Positions 44,381-52,844 of a stretch of DNA of 64,000 nt are shown here, one piece after another (the stretch's first letter is position 1; each line of letters begins with the position of its first letter). The position numbers and the translations under genes are program-made. Source of the stretch: Algoriphagus halophilus. GTDB taxonomy: Bacteria; Bacteroidota; Bacteroidia; Cytophagales; Cyclobacteriaceae. Below the pieces are notes generated by a model. The model ran no database searches. It saw nothing but the letters and a program-made list of their open reading frames with translations, and was not told the origin of the DNA. The stretch lies in assembly GCF_900129785.1 (NCBI RefSeq), contig NZ_FSRC01000001.1:372001-436000 (forward strand), written 5' to 3'.

Positions 44381-44848
44381 ATGGCGAAGGCTAGTAAATT
44401 TGATAAGATCGTAAACATCAAAAATAAAAAAGCGAGTTTTCAATTTGAATTCATCGAGAAATTTGTTTGTGGAATGGTGTTGAAAGGAACGGAGATAAAA
44501 TCAATCCGGGAAGGAAAGGTGTCTTTGACAGAGGCTTTTTGCGTATTCCTGAGGGGAGAATTGTATGTACGCCAAATGCACATCGCTCCTTATTCAATGG
44601 CTGCTAGCTATAATCATGAAGCCGTGAGAGATAGGAAGTTGCTATTAAGTAAGAAAGAACTTGAAAAATTAGAAACTAAGTCTCAAGAAAAAGGGCTGAC
44701 TATCATTCCTGTTCGTATATTTATAAATGACCGAGGTTTAGCAAAAATGGAAATTGCCTTGGGTCGAGGCAAAAAGCTTCATGATAAACGACATGACCTG
44801 AAAGAAAAAGATGCGAAAAGAGAAATCCAGCGAATGGCCTTTGACTGA
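44381..44848 (+). CDS. smpB: SsrA-binding protein SmpB
   Basis: A 155-aa RNA-binding protein that partners tmRNA to rescue stalled ribosomes. Motifs: the N-terminal NIKNKKASFQFEFIEKFVCG, MVLKGTEIKSIREGKVSLTE, YSMAASYNHEAVRDRKLLLS and the basic GRGKKLHDKRHDLKEKD C-terminal tail that inserts into the ribosome. No tmRNA gene was recognised in this window. The stop overlaps the open frame of the next gene. Confidence 0.97.
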   Translation: MAKASKFDKIVNIKNKKASFQFEFIEKFVCGMVLKGTEIKSIREGKVSLTEAFCVFLRGELYVRQMHIAPYSMAASYNHEAVRDRKLLLSKKELEKLETKSQEKGLTIIPVRIFINDRGLAKMEIALGRGKKLHDKRHDLKEKDAKREIQRMAFD

Positions 44849-45608
44849 TGTCTTTGGTATATGCCGCCAGACCATTTTACCGCTCTATAGAAAACCTACC
44901 TTTGAGTCCGCGCTTATCTCCCAGTTACTTTTTGGGGAGTGTTATCAAGTCAAAGCGATCAATCCTGATCAAAGTTGGTATAAAATTTTTCATGAGGATA
45001 CAGGATTGGAAGGATGGATTACTTCCAAATCAATCAAAACCATTCAACCTTCCGATTACCAGAATTTTCTAAGTCAGGATTTTCAGGTGGTTACCAGCCC
45101 TATTGCAGTAATCGAATATTTGGGATCCAATTTATACTTGCTACCAGGCAGCCGTCTTCATTTTTCAGAAATAGAGTTGTTTAACTGGCAAGATCATATC
45201 GGATTTACCGGGACAGTACGTAGCCATGCTGTCAAAGCAGGCCGAGAGGAATTATTGGAAATTGCATTGAAGTATTTGAATGCTCCTTATCAGGCTGGAG
45301 GAAGAAGTATTTTTGGGTTGGACGAAATAAAAGGGTTTGAACTGATCTATGCCGCAGCTGGATACCGATGGACCTTAGATAAAATGCAGGGAAAAATGAT
45401 TGATCCTGAGCAGGTAATCCCAGGAGATTTGTTTATTTTCAAAGATTTAGAAACCAAAGTTTCTCAAGTGTCCATGTATTTAGGAGCAGAAGAAGTACTC
45501 TGGATGGATGGGAAAATGAGGATTTCTGATATCGATGAATGGGAAAGCATTCAAATAAACAATTCGAGTAAACAATATGTTTTGAAAGGCCACTCAATAG
45601 TAAGTTAG
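44811..45608 (+). CDS. SH3 plus degenerate NlpC/P60 domain protein (catalytic residues missing)
   Basis: A 265-aa protein built like C40 cell-wall peptidases: an SH3-like region (about 20-80, ISQLLFGECYQVKA; GLEGWITSKSIK) then an NlpC/P60 domain (about 145-240, YLNAPYQAGGRSIFGLDEIK). Typical members have a catalytic GIDCSGF cysteine; here the place reads GLDEIKGF (Glu172 region), the first histidine position is Gln219 (VSQVSMYLG), and the third position is in VLWMDGK, with no histidine. So all three expected catalytic residues seem lost, although the fold looks kept. The start is uncertain: ATG at 44811 overlaps smpB by 38 bases, TTG at 44841 by 8. There is no clear signal peptide. It may be a pseudoenzyme. 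Confidence 0.75.
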   Translation: MRKEKSSEWPLTDVFGICRQTILPLYRKPTFESALISQLLFGECYQVKAINPDQSWYKIFHEDTGLEGWITSKSIKTIQPSDYQNFLSQDFQVVTSPIAVIEYLGSNLYLLPGSRLHFSEIELFNWQDHIGFTGTVRSHAVKAGREELLEIALKYLNAPYQAGGRSIFGLDEIKGFELIYAAAGYRWTLDKMQGKMIDPEQVIPGDLFIFKDLETKVSQVSMYLGAEEVLWMDGKMRISDIDEWESIQINNSSKQYVLKGHSIVS

Positions 45609-45609
45609 C

Positions 45610-46119
45610 ATGGAAAAAAGAGTATTGGTATTAAACTTAGATCATTCTCCGGTTGCGGTAGTTCCTGTACAAAAAGCCATAGTTCTGGTCTTGATGGAAA
45701 AAGCCAACTGTCTTTCAACTTACGAGCTTCTTAAAATCCGGACAGTTAGTCGAAGTTTCGAATATCCTGCGGTGATTCGTTTGGTTTCTTATAAAAACAT
45801 ACCCTATCGAGGGGTACTTCTAAATAGGTCCAACTTATTTAGAAGAGATAATGGGGAGTGCCAATATTGTGGAAGTAAGAGACACCTGACCATTGATCAC
45901 GTAATTCCCAGGTCCAAAGGTGGAAAAACCAACTGGATGAATTTGGTGACCGCCTGCCATCGATGCAATGTCAATAAGGGAGATAAATCTCCTGAGCAGG
46001 CTGGATTAACGCTTAAAAACCAGCCTTTTAGACCTACGTTATCATTCTTTCTATCCGAATATGCGGAAAGACAAGCAGAGGAGTGGTTGCCATTTTTAGC
46101 CAGTAAGGCAGTGCATTGA
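45610..46119 (+). CDS. HNH endonuclease
   Basis: A 169-aa protein with an N-terminal part (VLVLNLDHSPVAVVPVQKAI) typical of a Bacteroidota HNH family and a C-terminal HNH domain: CQYCGSKRHLTIDHVIPRSK then NLVTACHRCNVNKGDKSPEQ. The two cysteine pairs hold structural zinc and the HV-x2-R-x-N-type histidine is catalytic. It begins one base after the stop of the NlpC/P60-like gene. Homologues sit in conserved chromosome contexts and are not obviously mobile or restriction enzymes; the target is unknown. Confidence 0.92.
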   Translation: MEKRVLVLNLDHSPVAVVPVQKAIVLVLMEKANCLSTYELLKIRTVSRSFEYPAVIRLVSYKNIPYRGVLLNRSNLFRRDNGECQYCGSKRHLTIDHVIPRSKGGKTNWMNLVTACHRCNVNKGDKSPEQAGLTLKNQPFRPTLSFFLSEYAERQAEEWLPFLASKAVH

Positions 46120-46181
46120 TCCCAAATACCTTTCTGATTCCATCCTATATTTTTTGGCAAAATAATTGCCTAGAAGAAAGT

Positions 46182-46634
46182 ATGAACCTTTCTTTTATTT
46201 ACACCCTGTTATTGTCAGTTATTTTGGGCTGGTCGCAGATTCAATACCAAGAACTTATTGGAGAATGGCAGCTTGTTGATTTTGATGGAATCAAAAAGAT
46301 TAAAACTTCTCCCCAGTACCTGAGCTCGAGTGCTGCCTTTCGTGCAAACTTGGAAACAAAAATCAATTACAGGTTAGAGAATACAGTGTATAAATTCCTG
46401 GAAGGAGATAGTTTGGCATACACAGATTTTGTAAACCAGGAGATTGTATTGAAAAAAGCCAAAATCGAAATCAGTGAAGATCATGTAATAACGATCCTAG
46501 AAGGAGAAGATAGCAAACAGGCAAAAATCCTGGAGTTTGACGGAAATCGACTTGTGTTAGAGCCAGTTTCTACTAATGGAAATGGAGCAGGAAAATTGGT
46601 GTTTGAAAGGATCATCAAGAAAAAAGAAAATTAG
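46182..46634 (+). CDS. Small secreted lipocalin-like protein
   Basis: A 150-aa exported protein. I start at the ATG at 46182 (MNLSFIYTLLLSVILGWSQI), a clear signal peptide; the frame is open upstream to 46116 but that overlaps the HNH gene. The mature part begins QELIGEWQLVDFDGIKK, a lipocalin-like GEWxLV start, and continues as a beta-barrel-like sequence (YKFLEGDSLAYTDFV; VITILEGEDSKQAKILEFDG). Function unknown. A terminator follows. Confidence 0.65.
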   Translation: MNLSFIYTLLLSVILGWSQIQYQELIGEWQLVDFDGIKKIKTSPQYLSSSAAFRANLETKINYRLENTVYKFLEGDSLAYTDFVNQEIVLKKAKIEISEDHVITILEGEDSKQAKILEFDGNRLVLEPVSTNGNGAGKLVFERIIKKKEN

Positions 46635-46662
46635 ACCCTCAATCCCTTTTTTATAAACTTAG

Positions 46663-46692
46663 GCAAGCCAATTTCTTGGCTTGCTTTTTTTT
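46663..46692 (+). terminator. Terminator between convergent genes
   Basis: GCAAGCCAA-TTTC-TTGGCTTGC is a perfect 9-bp stem with an 8-base T-tract, directed to the plus strand. It lies between the small secreted protein and rnhB, which converge here. Confidence 0.93.
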
Positions 46693-46702
46693 GAATCAAT
46701 TT

Positions 46703-47305
46703 TTACAATTCCATTTTCATCTGGCTACTTAAGAGCCGAAAGCTTTTTCTATGCCAGATACAATCCCCGTGTTCCTCAATCCCTGTCCGATGGGCTTTGG
46801 TAGGATACCCTGCATTTCGTTCCCATCCATAGTGAGGGAATTCTTCTGCCAACTTTTCCATGAATTGATCACGGTGCACTTTGGCTAAAATGGATGCAGC
46901 GGCTATACTGGCAAACTTACCATCCCCTTTGATCACACAGGTATAAGGCAAGGTTAGTTTTGATTTGAACCTGTTTCCATCAATTAGAAGATGTTGGGGA
47001 AGGATGGATAGCCCCTGCACGGCCCGGGTCATGGCCAGGAATGAGGCATTCAGAATGTTGATTCGATCAATTTCCTCCACGGATGCTTCGGCAATTTTCC
47101 AAGCCAAGGACTTCCCTTTTATTTCTTCAATCAGGTCTTCCCTTTGACGTTTGCCTAATTTTTTGGAATCATTGATCCAGCGATTGGAATAGTCTTGAGG
47201 GAGGATTACCGCAGCAGCTACGACAGGCCCTGCCAAACAGCCTCTTCCTACTTCATCACATCCAGCTTCTATTCGATTAGCTTCTAAAAAGGGTTTTAGA
47301 GTCAT
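46703..47305 (-). CDS. rnhB: Ribonuclease HII
   Basis: A 200-aa nuclease that cuts the RNA strand of RNA-DNA hybrids and removes misincorporated ribonucleotides. The active site is clear: Asp17-Glu18 in GCDEVGRGCLAG, the third carboxylate in HLLIDGN, and the AASILAKVHRD block. Its start overlaps the 3' end of the upstream GH63-like gene on the minus strand by 29 bases, which suggests translational coupling. Confidence 0.96.
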   Translation of the reverse strand: MTLKPFLEANRIEAGCDEVGRGCLAGPVVAAAVILPQDYSNRWINDSKKLGKRQREDLIEEIKGKSLAWKIAEASVEEIDRINILNASFLAMTRAVQGLSILPQHLLIDGNRFKSKLTLPYTCVIKGDGKFASIAAASILAKVHRDQFMEKLAEEFPHYGWERNAGYPTKAHRTGIEEHGDCIWHRKSFRLLSSQMKMEL

Positions 47306-49961
47306 GCTCCTTATCTTCTCTTATTTTGTAGTATTTATGAATCATTTCTGCTACCAAACCCGTCCATCCTGTTTGGTGGGAAGCTCCCAGACCTAGGCCT
47401 GAGTCGCCGTGGAAATATTCATAAAATAGAATATAATCTTTGAAATGGGGGTCCTTTTGAAATTTTTCAATGTTTCCATATACTGGCCGGTTTCCCTCTT
47501 CATCTCGCATGAATATTTTCATACATCGGTAAGAAAGTTCCTTGGCGATGATGTCCATGGTCATATATCTTCCAGAACCAGTTGGGTATTCAATCGAAAA
47601 ATCTCCTCCGTAGTAGAAGTCAAATTTCTTTAAGGACTCTATGATTAGGAAGTTGATTGGAAACCAAATGGGCCCTCTCCAATTTGAGTTGCCTCCAAAC
47701 ATGACCGTATCGGACTCTCCAGGAGTATATTTGACGGAAAGCAAGTCACCTGAAATCTTCATGGCATATGGGTGTTCCAAGTGATATTTTGAAAGCGATC
47801 GGATCCCGTATTCACTCAAGAATTCCTCTGAATCGAGCATTTTATGAAGAATACTTTTCATTCTATGACCCCTCAATAGTGAAAATAATCTTCGTCTATT
47901 AAAACCCGGTTGAATCCAACTAGATACTAAGGCGGCCAATTTTGGTTTTTCCCGAAGGAAGAATTCCAAACGTTGTTTGAATTCAGGTAATTCATTAAAT
48001 AGATCTTCCCGGATGGGTTCCACTGCAAATAGAGGAATCAATCCTACGATGGATCTTACTTTCATTCGCTTCGATTCTTTGCCCGGCACATGAAAGACAT
48101 CATAAAAGAAACTATCCTCATCATCCCATAGAGAAATACCTTCAGAAGAAATGTTGTTCATCGCTCCGGCAATGTATAGAAAGTGTTCTAGGAATTTTGT
48201 GGCGGTAAACTGGTAAACCTTATTGTGCTCACAGAGGTCTAGGCTGATTCTTAGCAGGTTCAACGAAAACATAGCCATCCATGAGGTGGCATCCGCCTGT
48301 TCTAATTTACCTTGATAACGCTGGGCGTGACTTCTATCGAATACAGAAATATTATCTAAGCCCAGGAATCCACCCTCGAATATATTTTGCCCATCACTGT
48401 CTTTTTGGTTTACCCACCAGGTGAAATTGAGCATTAATTTATGTAAAGCCCTTTCAAGAAATTCGTAGTCCGCTTTTCCGCCGTTTGCTTTTTTATCTAT
48501 TTGAAAGACCCGCTGCACGGCGTAAGCATGTACAGGAGGGTTAACATCCGAGAAATTCCACTCATAGGCAGGTATTTGCCCATTCGGATGCATATACCAT
48601 TCATTCAGTAGTAGGAGCAATTGATCTTTGGCAAAATCCGGATCAATCCTGGCAATAGGAATACAGTGAAATGCTAAATCCCAAGCCGCATACCAAGGGT
48701 ATTCCCACTTATCCGGCATGGATATGATATCGTAATTTTGCAGATGTTTCCAGTTGCTGTTTCTTCCTTTTTTGCGTGAAATAGGAGGGACATATCTTCC
48801 GGGATCTCCTTCTAGCCAACGTTCTACATCATAATAATAAAACTGTTTGGACCACATCATTCCTGCGTAAGCCTGACGCTGGATCCGCTTTAGGTCCGGG
48901 TCTGTTACCCTTTCTTGCAATTCCTCATAAAATTCATCCGCTTCCACTTTGGCTTTTTCCATGATGTCATCACAAAAAGACAAGGCATCTTCAGAAAATT
49001 GGTGCATTAAACGAAGCTTGATGGTTTTGCTTTCACCTGGAGGTATTTCCAAATGGTAAATAGCAGAGGCTTTGGTACCGAAGTTTTCAGGATTGATGTG
49101 TTTGGAGTCACCATCGACTACATAGTCGTTGATCGCATCTTTGAGAAATTTTTTCTCATTTCCGATATGATATATTTTTTCCCGATTGGTCTCATTATCA
49201 CAAAACTTGAGCTCAGGCTCCCCTTCAAATGAAATGGTATAGTTTCCGGATTTCGGGCTGAATGCACGAATCGTGTTTTCATTAAACTTGCTCAGTTTAG
49301 GCAAAAAGGGCTCATGTCCCGTAAACCATGTTTTTCTAAGCCAAATCGTAGGCATGACACAGATATATGCTTTTTCTGCACCTCTGTTATGGATGGTCGC
49401 AGTGGCTACAATGTCTTCAGCGTCATTTTTAGCATATTCGATGAAAATATCGAAGTATTCATCTTGGTCAAAAATCCCTGTATCCAATAATTCATACTCG
49501 GGATCAGTTTTGCCTCTTTTTAGATTTTCTTCGAGAAGGTCTTTGTAAGGGAATTCGGCTTGAGGATACTTATAAAGCATCTTCATATAACTATGGGTTG
49601 GGGTAGAGTCGAGGTAATAATATAGTTCCTTTACATCCTCTCCATGATTCCCTTGGTTTCCGGTAACCCCATAAAGTCTTTCTTTAATAAATGGGTCCTT
49701 GCCATTCCAGAAGCCCCAAGCTAAACATAGCTTTTGCTTATAATCAGATATTCCTCCAATTCCTTCTTCTCCCCAGCGATAGGCTTTACTTCTGGCTTCA
49801 TCATGGGTGACATTTTCCCATGCTGAACCATCAGGACTGTAATCTTCTCTTACAGTACCCCACTGTCTTTCTGTGAGATAAGGCCCCCATTTCTTCCAAT
49901 GCTTGATCCGCTCTCTATCTTCCTGTAAACGTAATTTTTCAGCTACCATATCAATCTCCAA
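47277..49961 (-). CDS. GH63-like glucosidase (MGH1 type)
   Basis: A large (894 aa) cytoplasmic-looking glycoside hydrolase of the GH63 family (mannosylglycerate/glucosylglycerate hydrolase-like, processing alpha-glucosidase relatives), without signal peptide. Supporting phrases: WGFWNGKDPFIKERLYGVTG, NQGNHGEDVKELYYYLD, then the (alpha/alpha)6 barrel with WYAAWDLAFHCIPIARIDPD, EGGFLGLDNISVFDRS, and the active-site acid region GGNSNWRGPIWFPINFLIIE. The ATG at 49961 or the fifth residue may be used. Its 3' end overlaps rnhB by 29 bases. The substrate could be an alpha-glucoside or a compatible solute; that is inference. Confidence 0.85.
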   Translation of the reverse strand: MEIDMVAEKLRLQEDRERIKHWKKWGPYLTERQWGTVREDYSPDGSAWENVTHDEARSKAYRWGEEGIGGISDYKQKLCLAWGFWNGKDPFIKERLYGVTGNQGNHGEDVKELYYYLDSTPTHSYMKMLYKYPQAEFPYKDLLEENLKRGKTDPEYELLDTGIFDQDEYFDIFIEYAKNDAEDIVATATIHNRGAEKAYICVMPTIWLRKTWFTGHEPFLPKLSKFNENTIRAFSPKSGNYTISFEGEPELKFCDNETNREKIYHIGNEKKFLKDAINDYVVDGDSKHINPENFGTKASAIYHLEIPPGESKTIKLRLMHQFSEDALSFCDDIMEKAKVEADEFYEELQERVTDPDLKRIQRQAYAGMMWSKQFYYYDVERWLEGDPGRYVPPISRKKGRNSNWKHLQNYDIISMPDKWEYPWYAAWDLAFHCIPIARIDPDFAKDQLLLLLNEWYMHPNGQIPAYEWNFSDVNPPVHAYAVQRVFQIDKKANGGKADYEFLERALHKLMLNFTWWVNQKDSDGQNIFEGGFLGLDNISVFDRSHAQRYQGKLEQADATSWMAMFSLNLLRISLDLCEHNKVYQFTATKFLEHFLYIAGAMNNISSEGISLWDDEDSFFYDVFHVPGKESKRMKVRSIVGLIPLFAVEPIREDLFNELPEFKQRLEFFLREKPKLAALVSSWIQPGFNRRRLFSLLRGHRMKSILHKMLDSEEFLSEYGIRSLSKYHLEHPYAMKISGDLLSVKYTPGESDTVMFGGNSNWRGPIWFPINFLIIESLKKFDFYYGGDFSIEYPTGSGRYMTMDIIAKELSYRCMKIFMRDEEGNRPVYGNIEKFQKDPHFKDYILFYEYFHGDSGLGLGASHQTGWTGLVAEMIHKYYKIREDKEHDSKTLFRS

Positions 49962-50196
49962 TAAGCATTATTCGAAATTATGATTTTATATGAATAATGG
50001 GCTATTATTCGACTATCTGTTTAAAGAAACAGTTATTTATTTTTTTAAATGGCAATTAAATGCATGAATTATTCAATTTCCTTACTTTAAATTATCCTAT
50101 TCAGAATACTGTTTATAGCTGCCATTTCTTTTATTGAGGGCGTAAAAATGAAGCCTTTTACTTGATTTTCAGGCAATCCTTTAAAAATAAATTATA
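49962..50196. other. Divergent intergenic region
   Basis: This 235-base stretch lies between the GH63-like gene and the BlaI gene. It is very AT-rich. It has an inverted repeat GAATAAT-GGGCT-ATTATTC at 49992-50010, and CTGTTT/AAACAG at 50017-50032. Both are candidate protein-binding sites for the hydrolase promoter. No coding or RNA gene is seen. Confidence 0.4.
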
Positions 50197-50239
50197 TTCT
50201 ACATTTGTAGAATTAAAATTATGTTCTACATTTGTAGAA
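50197..50239. promoter_or_regulatory. Two identical BlaI/MecI-type operators
   Basis: The palindrome TTCTACATTTGTAGAA occurs twice, at 50197-50212 and 50224-50239, 27 bases centre to centre, just before the blaI start. The TACA...TGTA core is the operator form of BlaI/MecI repressors. They are probably bound by the BlaI-family protein encoded next (autoregulation). Confidence 0.88.
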
Positions 50240-50255
50240 GATCAAAGATGAACTT

Positions 50256-50624
50256 ATGAAACTTTCTCCCACCGAAGAAGAATTAATGAATCATTTATGG
50301 AAGCTTAAAAAAGCGTTTATGAAAGATTTATTGGAAGAGTATTCAGACCCTAAACCGGCAGCTACTACCATCTCTACTTTATTAAAGAGAATGCAAGACA
50401 AGGAATTTGTGGCTTATACTTCAAAAGGTAAGTCACGGGAATATTATCCTCTGGTCTCCAAGGAGAATTATTTTTCCAAACATATGAAAGGATTGATCAA
50501 AAACTTTTTTAATGATTCTCCGGCACAGTTTGCTTCATTCTTTACCAAGAAGGCAGAGTTCACAGAAGCCGAACTGGAGGAATTAAGGGAAATTATTGAT
50601 GGAAAACTAAACAAAAAGAAATGA
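50256..50624 (+). CDS. BlaI/MecI/CopY family transcriptional repressor
   Basis: A 122-aa winged-helix repressor. The DNA-binding domain shows LSPTEEELMNHLWKLKKAFM, then the recognition region AATTISTLLKRMQDKEFVAY; the C-terminal helix dimerises. It is normally inactivated by its partner M56 metalloprotease, whose gene overlaps by 4 bases (ATGA). Two operator palindromes lie 17-60 bases upstream. In Bacteroidota such pairs are not necessarily linked with beta-lactam resistance; no beta-lactamase is nearby. Confidence 0.96.
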   Translation: MKLSPTEEELMNHLWKLKKAFMKDLLEEYSDPKPAATTISTLLKRMQDKEFVAYTSKGKSREYYPLVSKENYFSKHMKGLIKNFFNDSPAQFASFFTKKAEFTEAELEELREIIDGKLNKKK

Positions 50625-52831
50625 TGGAATACCTGTTAAAATCCATGCTTTGCTTAGTGCTGTTGCTTTTGTTTCACAAACTATTCCTGCAGCAGGAAGT
50701 ACTTCATCGCTTTAACAGATTTTATTTGTTGGGAGCGGTAGTGTTTTCCTTTTTGATTCCTTTATATGTAGTGGAGGTTGCGTCAGAAGAGCCGATTGTA
50801 CTACCTGAACCTACCGCATTTGAACCTCAGGTATTCCAATCGGAATACGAATTTCCTGCTCAGACATTTGACAGCCCATCAGTGGAGGTTCAAACGTCTG
50901 AAAGTTTTCCTTGGTCGGAGGTTTTACTAGGTGCCTATTTGCTGGTAAGCTTGGTTTTCTTGATTCGGTTTTTTCAGAATATCCGGATTCTCTTCAATCA
51001 AATCCATCGAAATGCAACAGTAATTTTCAAAGGTTATCCCGTGGTATTGCTGGAAGAAAATACGCTTCCTTATTCCTTTCTCAAATTCATTTTTGTATCA
51101 AAGAATACCTATGAATCGGGTGAGTTTTCCGAGGAGATTTTCCAGCATGAATTGACTCACGTCAAGGAAGGTCACAGCTGGGATGTTTTGTTTATCGAAT
51201 TGTTGCTGATCCCCCTCTGGTTTCATCCTGGGCTTTATTTTGCCAAGCAGTCAATCCGTCTCAATCATGAATTCATAGCAGATCAGGTAGCTTTAAAATC
51301 CACTTCAATCCAAGCCTATCAGCGTCTTTTACTTTCCATGACACTTACCAATACTCACAATTCTCTGGTGAGCAGTTTAAATTTTTCTTTAACCAAAAAG
51401 AGATTGGAAATGATGAAGAAGAAATCCAATCCAATTTTTAAAGGAGTCAAACTTCTTGTGTTGATTCCAGTGTTAGGCGTGATGGTATATGTGTTTAGTG
51501 AGAAGGTGACAGCACATCAAGAACTGGAAAAAGTGAAGCAGAATGATGTGCTTTCTTCCGATGAAATCCATCAAGACTTTACGTTAAAAAGTGATGGAAG
51601 CTTCGTTTATCAAAATAAAAGGTATCAACTTTCTCAGTTACCAGGAATTTTGGAAGAGCTTGACAAGGAAAAATCCATTATTAACATCATTGCCAACTCA
51701 GAGGTGAAAATGGGAGTGATTCAGGATTTTCAAAGGATTTTAAGGGAAAGCGATTTTCGAAAGATTAATTACCAAAAGCCTGAACTTCAGGTAAGCAAGT
51801 CATCTAAAGATGAGTTTTACAAGAATGTCACTTTCATTTTGCGCTCTAAAGATGGAGAAGAGATCGAAAAAACCTATGATGAATTATCAGAAGATTTGAA
51901 AGCAGGTTTAATGGATCCTCCGCGCAAGCCAAACTATCAAGTGCCTAGCAACCAGCAATTTGAATCATGGAAAAATAAAGATGAATTTGCGATTTGGATT
52001 GATGGTAAAGTTTCAGAAAACGAAGTTTTGGATAAAAGAAATCCATCGGATTTTGTCTACTATACAGATAGTTTTGTGCATAACAATGCCAGATCTGAAA
52101 GATTTCCGCAAGCACATCAAGTCTCATTATTTACAGAGGAAGGATTTGAAAAAGCATATGGTGAAAATTCAGGATTTGGTAAAGCAACTAAAGGAATAAC
52201 TATATTTTACCTGGGAGAACATGAAGATTATCCTCCTACAGAAGAGAAAGAGGAAGAATTAAGTGCGATACAAAACTATAAAAAGCTTCATGACCAATAC
52301 GAAAAAAATAGAACCGAAGGAACTCATTTTGTAAACCGGTCTGAAGACGAGCAGCAAAAGTTACAAGCGCAATTCTCCGAATTGGGAAGTTTGTATTTCA
52401 GGATTCCATTGGAACTGAAAAGAACTGTCTCAAGACCTACCCATCCTTTTGCCCCTTATCTTAAATTGGAAGCTGAAGGTAAAGTATATTACAAACTTGC
52501 GGAGGATTTGACTGCCAAAGAGAAAAGTCTATTACCTCCTCCTCCGCCAGCCTCTAAAAATAAAGTGGAAGCCTATCATCAGCTATTTCTCAAATATGAG
52601 TGGATAAGAATGGAAGGAAGGAAATATTCCAACAAAAGCCAGGAGGAGCGAGCATACATGTATGAGCTTTACAATGCGATGCAAGAACAGTACATGGCCA
52701 TGGATCCTATCCAAAGACGACAGGTAAAACGTGTCAACTACCCCTTTATACCTTTGAATGAAAATGGCCATTTAACCTTCAAGGTCTTGGATGAACTGAC
52801 GCCGGAGCAACGGGCCTTTGCAGGCTGCTAA
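50621..52831 (+). CDS. M56 (BlaR1-like) membrane metalloprotease
   Basis: A 736-aa integral membrane protease. About four membrane segments occupy the first 300 aa (for example FYLLGAVVFSFLIPLYVVEV; VLLGAYLLVSLVFLIRFF; GVKLLVLIPVLGVMVYVF); the zinc motif HELTH is His176-Glu177-Leu-Thr-His180. The N-terminal part senses and cuts the cognate repressor in the known BlaR1 scheme. The large extracytoplasmic tail has no penicillin-binding domain; it contains two tandem copies of about 85-95 aa (553-645 and 652-736), each with a Y-x4-x-Y-E/W helix, an E-x-R-cluster, a PxxP-like 'HPFAPYL/YPFIPLN' segment and an LT-x-E/K ending. The ligand is unknown. Confidence 0.92.
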   Translation: MMEYLLKSMLCLVLLLLFHKLFLQQEVLHRFNRFYLLGAVVFSFLIPLYVVEVASEEPIVLPEPTAFEPQVFQSEYEFPAQTFDSPSVEVQTSESFPWSEVLLGAYLLVSLVFLIRFFQNIRILFNQIHRNATVIFKGYPVVLLEENTLPYSFLKFIFVSKNTYESGEFSEEIFQHELTHVKEGHSWDVLFIELLLIPLWFHPGLYFAKQSIRLNHEFIADQVALKSTSIQAYQRLLLSMTLTNTHNSLVSSLNFSLTKKRLEMMKKKSNPIFKGVKLLVLIPVLGVMVYVFSEKVTAHQELEKVKQNDVLSSDEIHQDFTLKSDGSFVYQNKRYQLSQLPGILEELDKEKSIINIIANSEVKMGVIQDFQRILRESDFRKINYQKPELQVSKSSKDEFYKNVTFILRSKDGEEIEKTYDELSEDLKAGLMDPPRKPNYQVPSNQQFESWKNKDEFAIWIDGKVSENEVLDKRNPSDFVYYTDSFVHNNARSERFPQAHQVSLFTEEGFEKAYGENSGFGKATKGITIFYLGEHEDYPPTEEKEEELSAIQNYKKLHDQYEKNRTEGTHFVNRSEDEQQKLQAQFSELGSLYFRIPLELKRTVSRPTHPFAPYLKLEAEGKVYYKLAEDLTAKEKSLLPPPPPASKNKVEAYHQLFLKYEWIRMEGRKYSNKSQEERAYMYELYNAMQEQYMAMDPIQRRQVKRVNYPFIPLNENGHLTFKVLDELTPEQRAFAGC

Positions 52832-52844
52832 CAGAAAAAATGCG

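Noticed and set aside
50197..50239. Short regular repeats as a CRISPR array
   Set aside because: Only two 16-bp palindromic copies with an 11-base gap, immediately upstream of a BlaI gene; this is an operator pair. No CRISPR array is visible anywhere in the window.
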